Assembly (NCBI GenBank): GCA_024762895.1
Contig: JANTGN010000012.1
Span: 1-24,469, forward strand
DNA: 24,469 bases
Direction of reading: 5' to 3'
Origin: Thiotrichales bacterium
GTDB taxonomy: Bacteria > Pseudomonadota > Gammaproteobacteria > J044
The notes under the pieces: generated by a model
What the model was told of the DNA's origin: nothing
Seen by the model: the letters and a program-made list of their open reading frames with translations, nothing else
Databases searched by the model: none
Shown: one piece after another, positions 22,202 through 24,469 of the stretch
How the letters are laid out: each line of letters opens with the position of its first letter
Numbering within the stretch: the stretch's first letter is position 1
Translations under genes and position numbers: made by a program

Positions 22202-23692
22202 TCACTTCCTGCCATAGAGCTCAATGAGGTGCGACATCCTGCGACGCGTCTCATCATTAACCCAGTCCCAGTCAAAGCGCCATTCCCAGTTTCCTTCTGA
22301 GGTGCCTGGTGTATTCATTCGATGCCGTCCATCCAGGGCCAGTATATCCTGAAGGGGAATAACCGCCAGCTTAGCTACCGAGGCCAGGGCTGTTCGAATG
22401 ATGGGCCAGGGCATAGGTTCCACGGGCTTACCCAGATAGTCCATGATCTCATTGACTAATTCTGGTGTACTGCTTTCGATCCAGCCCAGGGTAGTATTAT
22501 TGTCATGGGTGCCGGTATAGACCACGGTATTTTTTTCATGGTTATGGCAAAGATAGGGGTTTTCAGGACCGCTGCCAAAGGCAAACTGCAGTATTTTCAT
22601 ACCCGGAAGGCCATAGCGCTCACGTAATGCATCCACCTCGGGTGTAATTATGCCCAGATCTTCTGCGACAAACGGCAGTTCGCCATAGCGTTCTTTCAGG
22701 GCATCAAACAAGGCTTCACCGGGTGCCTTGATCCAGTGACCATTGATTGCCGTTTCTTCATGAGCCGGAATAGACCAGTAGGCCTCAAAGCCTCGAAAAT
22801 GATCGATGCGAATAAAGTCAAATAACTCGAGCTGACTGGCCAGGCGTTCCTTCCACCAGATAAATCCATCGGCCTGCATGCGATCCCAGTCGTATTGGGG
22901 ATTTCCCCATCGCTGCCCGGTCTCCGAGAAATAATCTGGTGGTACACCGGCCACTGTCCGGGGATGGCCACTCTCATCCAGATCAAATAGATCACGCCGT
23001 GCCCATACCTCGGCACTGTCATGCGCCACGAAGATCGGCATATCTCCAAACAGCAAAACACCCCGCTGATTGGCATAATCCTTTATCTGGTACCATTGAT
23101 GATAAAACAGGAACTGTTCAAATCGCCCCTGTTCCAGCTCATCGGCCAGTTCTTCCTGGGCCTGAGCCAGCGCCCTGGAATCGCAATCTCTAAGAGGCTT
23201 TCCCCACTCCCACCAGGGTAGACCATTATGATGCACCTTCAGGGCCTGGTACATTACATAGTCTTCTAGCCAGTTAAAGTGTCGACTGACAAATGCGCTG
23301 TAGGCATCACGATCCTCCTGAGAGGCGCGCTCCATGAAACCACGACGTGCCGCACACAATTGCTCGTGTTGATAACCCCGCCATTGCCCATCATGCCCTT
23401 CACAAACCGGCTCTTCCGACAACCAGCCCCACTCAAATAACCTTCTGAGACTAATCAGTTCGGTATTGCCCGCATGAACCGACAGGGTCTGATAAGGGGA
23501 AAGATTTTCCAGGGTGGGTCCCAGCGGCAGCATTTGCCAGACCGTGGCACCGATATCGGCCAGAAAATCGACAAACCGAAAGCTGTCTTCTCCCAGGCGC
23601 CCCAGGCCCTCCCCGGCGGGAAGCGAGGTGGGATGCATCAATATGCCGGCACGGCGTTTATCCAGGACCTCAGCCTTGATTTTCTGATTCAT
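22202..23692 (-). CDS. malQ: 4-alpha-glucanotransferase (amylomaltase)
   Basis: GH77 enzyme that transfers alpha-1,4-glucan segments and disproportionates maltodextrins, acting in glycogen and maltodextrin turnover in the cytoplasm. The 496-residue protein is the short form, like plant DPE1 and Thermus amylomaltase and unlike the 690-residue E. coli enzyme. It shows HPTSLPAGEGLGRLG, the nucleophile Asp297 in FIRIDHFRGFEAYW, the acid/base Glu344 in VAEDLGIITPEVDALRERYG and Asp397 in YTGTHDNNTTLGW. The ATG at 23692 overlaps the stop of the upstream GH57 gene as ATGA, so the two are translated together. Confidence 0.96.
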   Translation of the reverse strand: MNQKIKAEVLDKRRAGILMHPTSLPAGEGLGRLGEDSFRFVDFLADIGATVWQMLPLGPTLENLSPYQTLSVHAGNTELISLRRLFEWGWLSEEPVCEGHDGQWRGYQHEQLCAARRGFMERASQEDRDAYSAFVSRHFNWLEDYVMYQALKVHHNGLPWWEWGKPLRDCDSRALAQAQEELADELEQGRFEQFLFYHQWYQIKDYANQRGVLLFGDMPIFVAHDSAEVWARRDLFDLDESGHPRTVAGVPPDYFSETGQRWGNPQYDWDRMQADGFIWWKERLASQLELFDFIRIDHFRGFEAYWSIPAHEETAINGHWIKAPGEALFDALKERYGELPFVAEDLGIITPEVDALRERYGLPGMKILQFAFGSGPENPYLCHNHEKNTVVYTGTHDNNTTLGWIESSTPELVNEIMDYLGKPVEPMPWPIIRTALASVAKLAVIPLQDILALDGRHRMNTPGTSEGNWEWRFDWDWVNDETRRRMSHLIELYGRK

Positions 23693-24469
23693 GCGCCGTT
23701 GACACCGGGTTTGCCATGGCGCATGACACCACCGGCTGCCGGGGCTCCGCTACCCTGAGCGAAGCTATAGCGCAGGTACTCGGGGGGCGATTCACCCATC
23801 AGTTGGTAGAGGGTGACGAGCTGGCGTCGATAAAGCCGCTCAAAATCACTCACCGTACCCTCGGGATTGTACTCCCCAAACCACCAGCACCAGTCCGACC
23901 CCTCACAAACCGCAAGCTGCCGTTCCGCGGCCTCCAGGCGGGCCCCGGTCAGGCTGCCATCCTCGACCAGGACATCGAAGCATTTCTTGGCATCCGCCAG
24001 CATTTCCCAGGCCCTGTTTTTGTCTTTGTCTCCAATCCAGGTGGAGAAGGTTCCATACACCCAGCTGCCCGAAACCATCTCGGTCAACGGGGCGGTGGGC
24101 ATCTTCATATCGATGATATCCTGATAGGTAGTTAACTCTATTCTGGGATGGGCGGCGAGCTGTTTATACAGGGAAGAAAGGAAATACCAGCCGTTGGCGG
24201 GATAATGCTCCCAGGCATTTTCTCCATCCATAATCACCGAGACCACATTACACTCACCGCCACACTTATCGGCAATATGATTGATGTTGTTGATGAAATC
24301 ACCCACCGCATCATCCGCGTGCCAGTTCGAATACTGGAAGCCGATGGCATCCGACAGTCCATCATCACGGAAAAAGCCGGTCATTTTGGTATCAAAGAGC
24401 TGGTAAGGCATGTGCAACCAGTCCTTTAGTTGCGAGACATTGTGACCATGTTGCTTGTGCATGCTATTG
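23689..24469 (-). CDS. GH57 family alpha-glucan enzyme, C-terminal part (5' end beyond the window)
   Basis: The frame is open to the last base, with no in-frame stop upstream, so about 260 residues of the C-terminal part are visible; the Met at 24462 is probably internal. The segment FFRDDGLSDAIGFQYSNWHA and the block VVSVIMDGENAWEHYPANGW match GH57 conserved regions. The Asp of MDGENAW, encoded near 24227, is the expected acid/base. WVYGTFSTWIGDKDKNRAWE is the following conserved block. Members include alpha-amylases, amylopullulanases and glucanotransferases; the exact specificity cannot be read from this part. The ATGA overlap with malQ points to one glycogen/maltodextrin operon. Confidence 0.88.
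   Translation of the reverse strand, partial: NSMHKQHGHNVSQLKDWLHMPYQLFDTKMTGFFRDDGLSDAIGFQYSNWHADDAVGDFINNINHIADKCGGECNVVSVIMDGENAWEHYPANGWYFLSSLYKQLAAHPRIELTTYQDIIDMKMPTAPLTEMVSGSWVYGTFSTWIGDKDKNRAWEMLADAKKCFDVLVEDGSLTGARLEAAERQLAVCEGSDWCWWFGEYNPEGTVSDFERLYRRQLVTLYQLMGESPPEYLRYSFAQGSGAPAAGGVMRHGKPGVNGA

Noticed and set aside
1..24469. CRISPR arrays, insertion sequences, prophage or toxin-antitoxin modules
   Set aside because: No regularly spaced repeats, transposase or integrase motifs, or paired small toxin/antitoxin genes were seen.

Overview
The window looks like chromosomal core genome of a gammaproteobacterium. Gene order from hisS through rodZ, pilW, rlmN, ndk, the complete isc operon, cysE, trmJ, suhB, secF-secD-yajC, tgt, queA and a tRNA-Leu is the arrangement I know from Pseudomonas and relatives. 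The protein sequences are close to the gamma families (HscA, IscR, Ndk and IscU keep the E. coli residue numbering of their key sites). Nothing indicates phage, insertion sequences, CRISPR or recent transfer. A GH57-MalQ pair and a stand-alone MenA-like prenyltransferase at the right end suggest an environmental, glycogen-storing gamma of the Chromatiales or Thiotrichales type. That lineage guess is inference only.

Layout: 1-3834 carries hisS (cut by the left edge), rodZ, pilW, rlmN and ndk, all on the minus strand and tightly packed. 4011-9557 is the iron-sulfur cluster operon, transcribed leftwards as iscR-iscS-iscU-iscA-hscB-hscA-fdx-iscX from a promoter that overlaps a good IscR type 1 operator. 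9625-11258 holds cysE and trmJ, also leftwards. suhB and a small Cys-rich membrane protein (11385-12621) run rightwards and meet the leftward queA-tgt-yajC-secD-secF block at a bidirectional terminator. A tRNA-Leu(CAA) and an unknown 105-residue ORF run rightwards at 18132-18710. rmuC and a cupin gene run leftwards, a MenA-like UbiA-family prenyltransferase runs rightwards, and a two-module tautomerase, malQ and a GH57 glucan enzyme (cut by the right edge) run leftwards.

How the genes fit together: CysE starts cysteine synthesis, IscS takes sulfur from cysteine, IscU is the scaffold, HscA/HscB/Fdx assist assembly and transfer, and IscR senses the product. RlmN is itself a [4Fe-4S] radical-SAM client. 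QueA and Tgt make queuosine, and TrmJ and RlmN modify tRNA and rRNA. YajC/SecD/SecF assist Sec export. MalQ and the GH57 enzyme act on alpha-glucans.

I see no wholly new multi-gene system. The most interesting non-coding signals are a 22-bp stem in the ndk leader, whose five non-Watson-Crick positions all become G.U pairs only in the ndk transcript, and a perfect 20-bp palindrome at the hscB-hscA junction. Also worth a look are a small Cys-rich membrane protein with its own promoter, the absence of ispG between rodZ and hisS, and a possibly leaderless queA. No gene-free stretch exceeds 300 bases.
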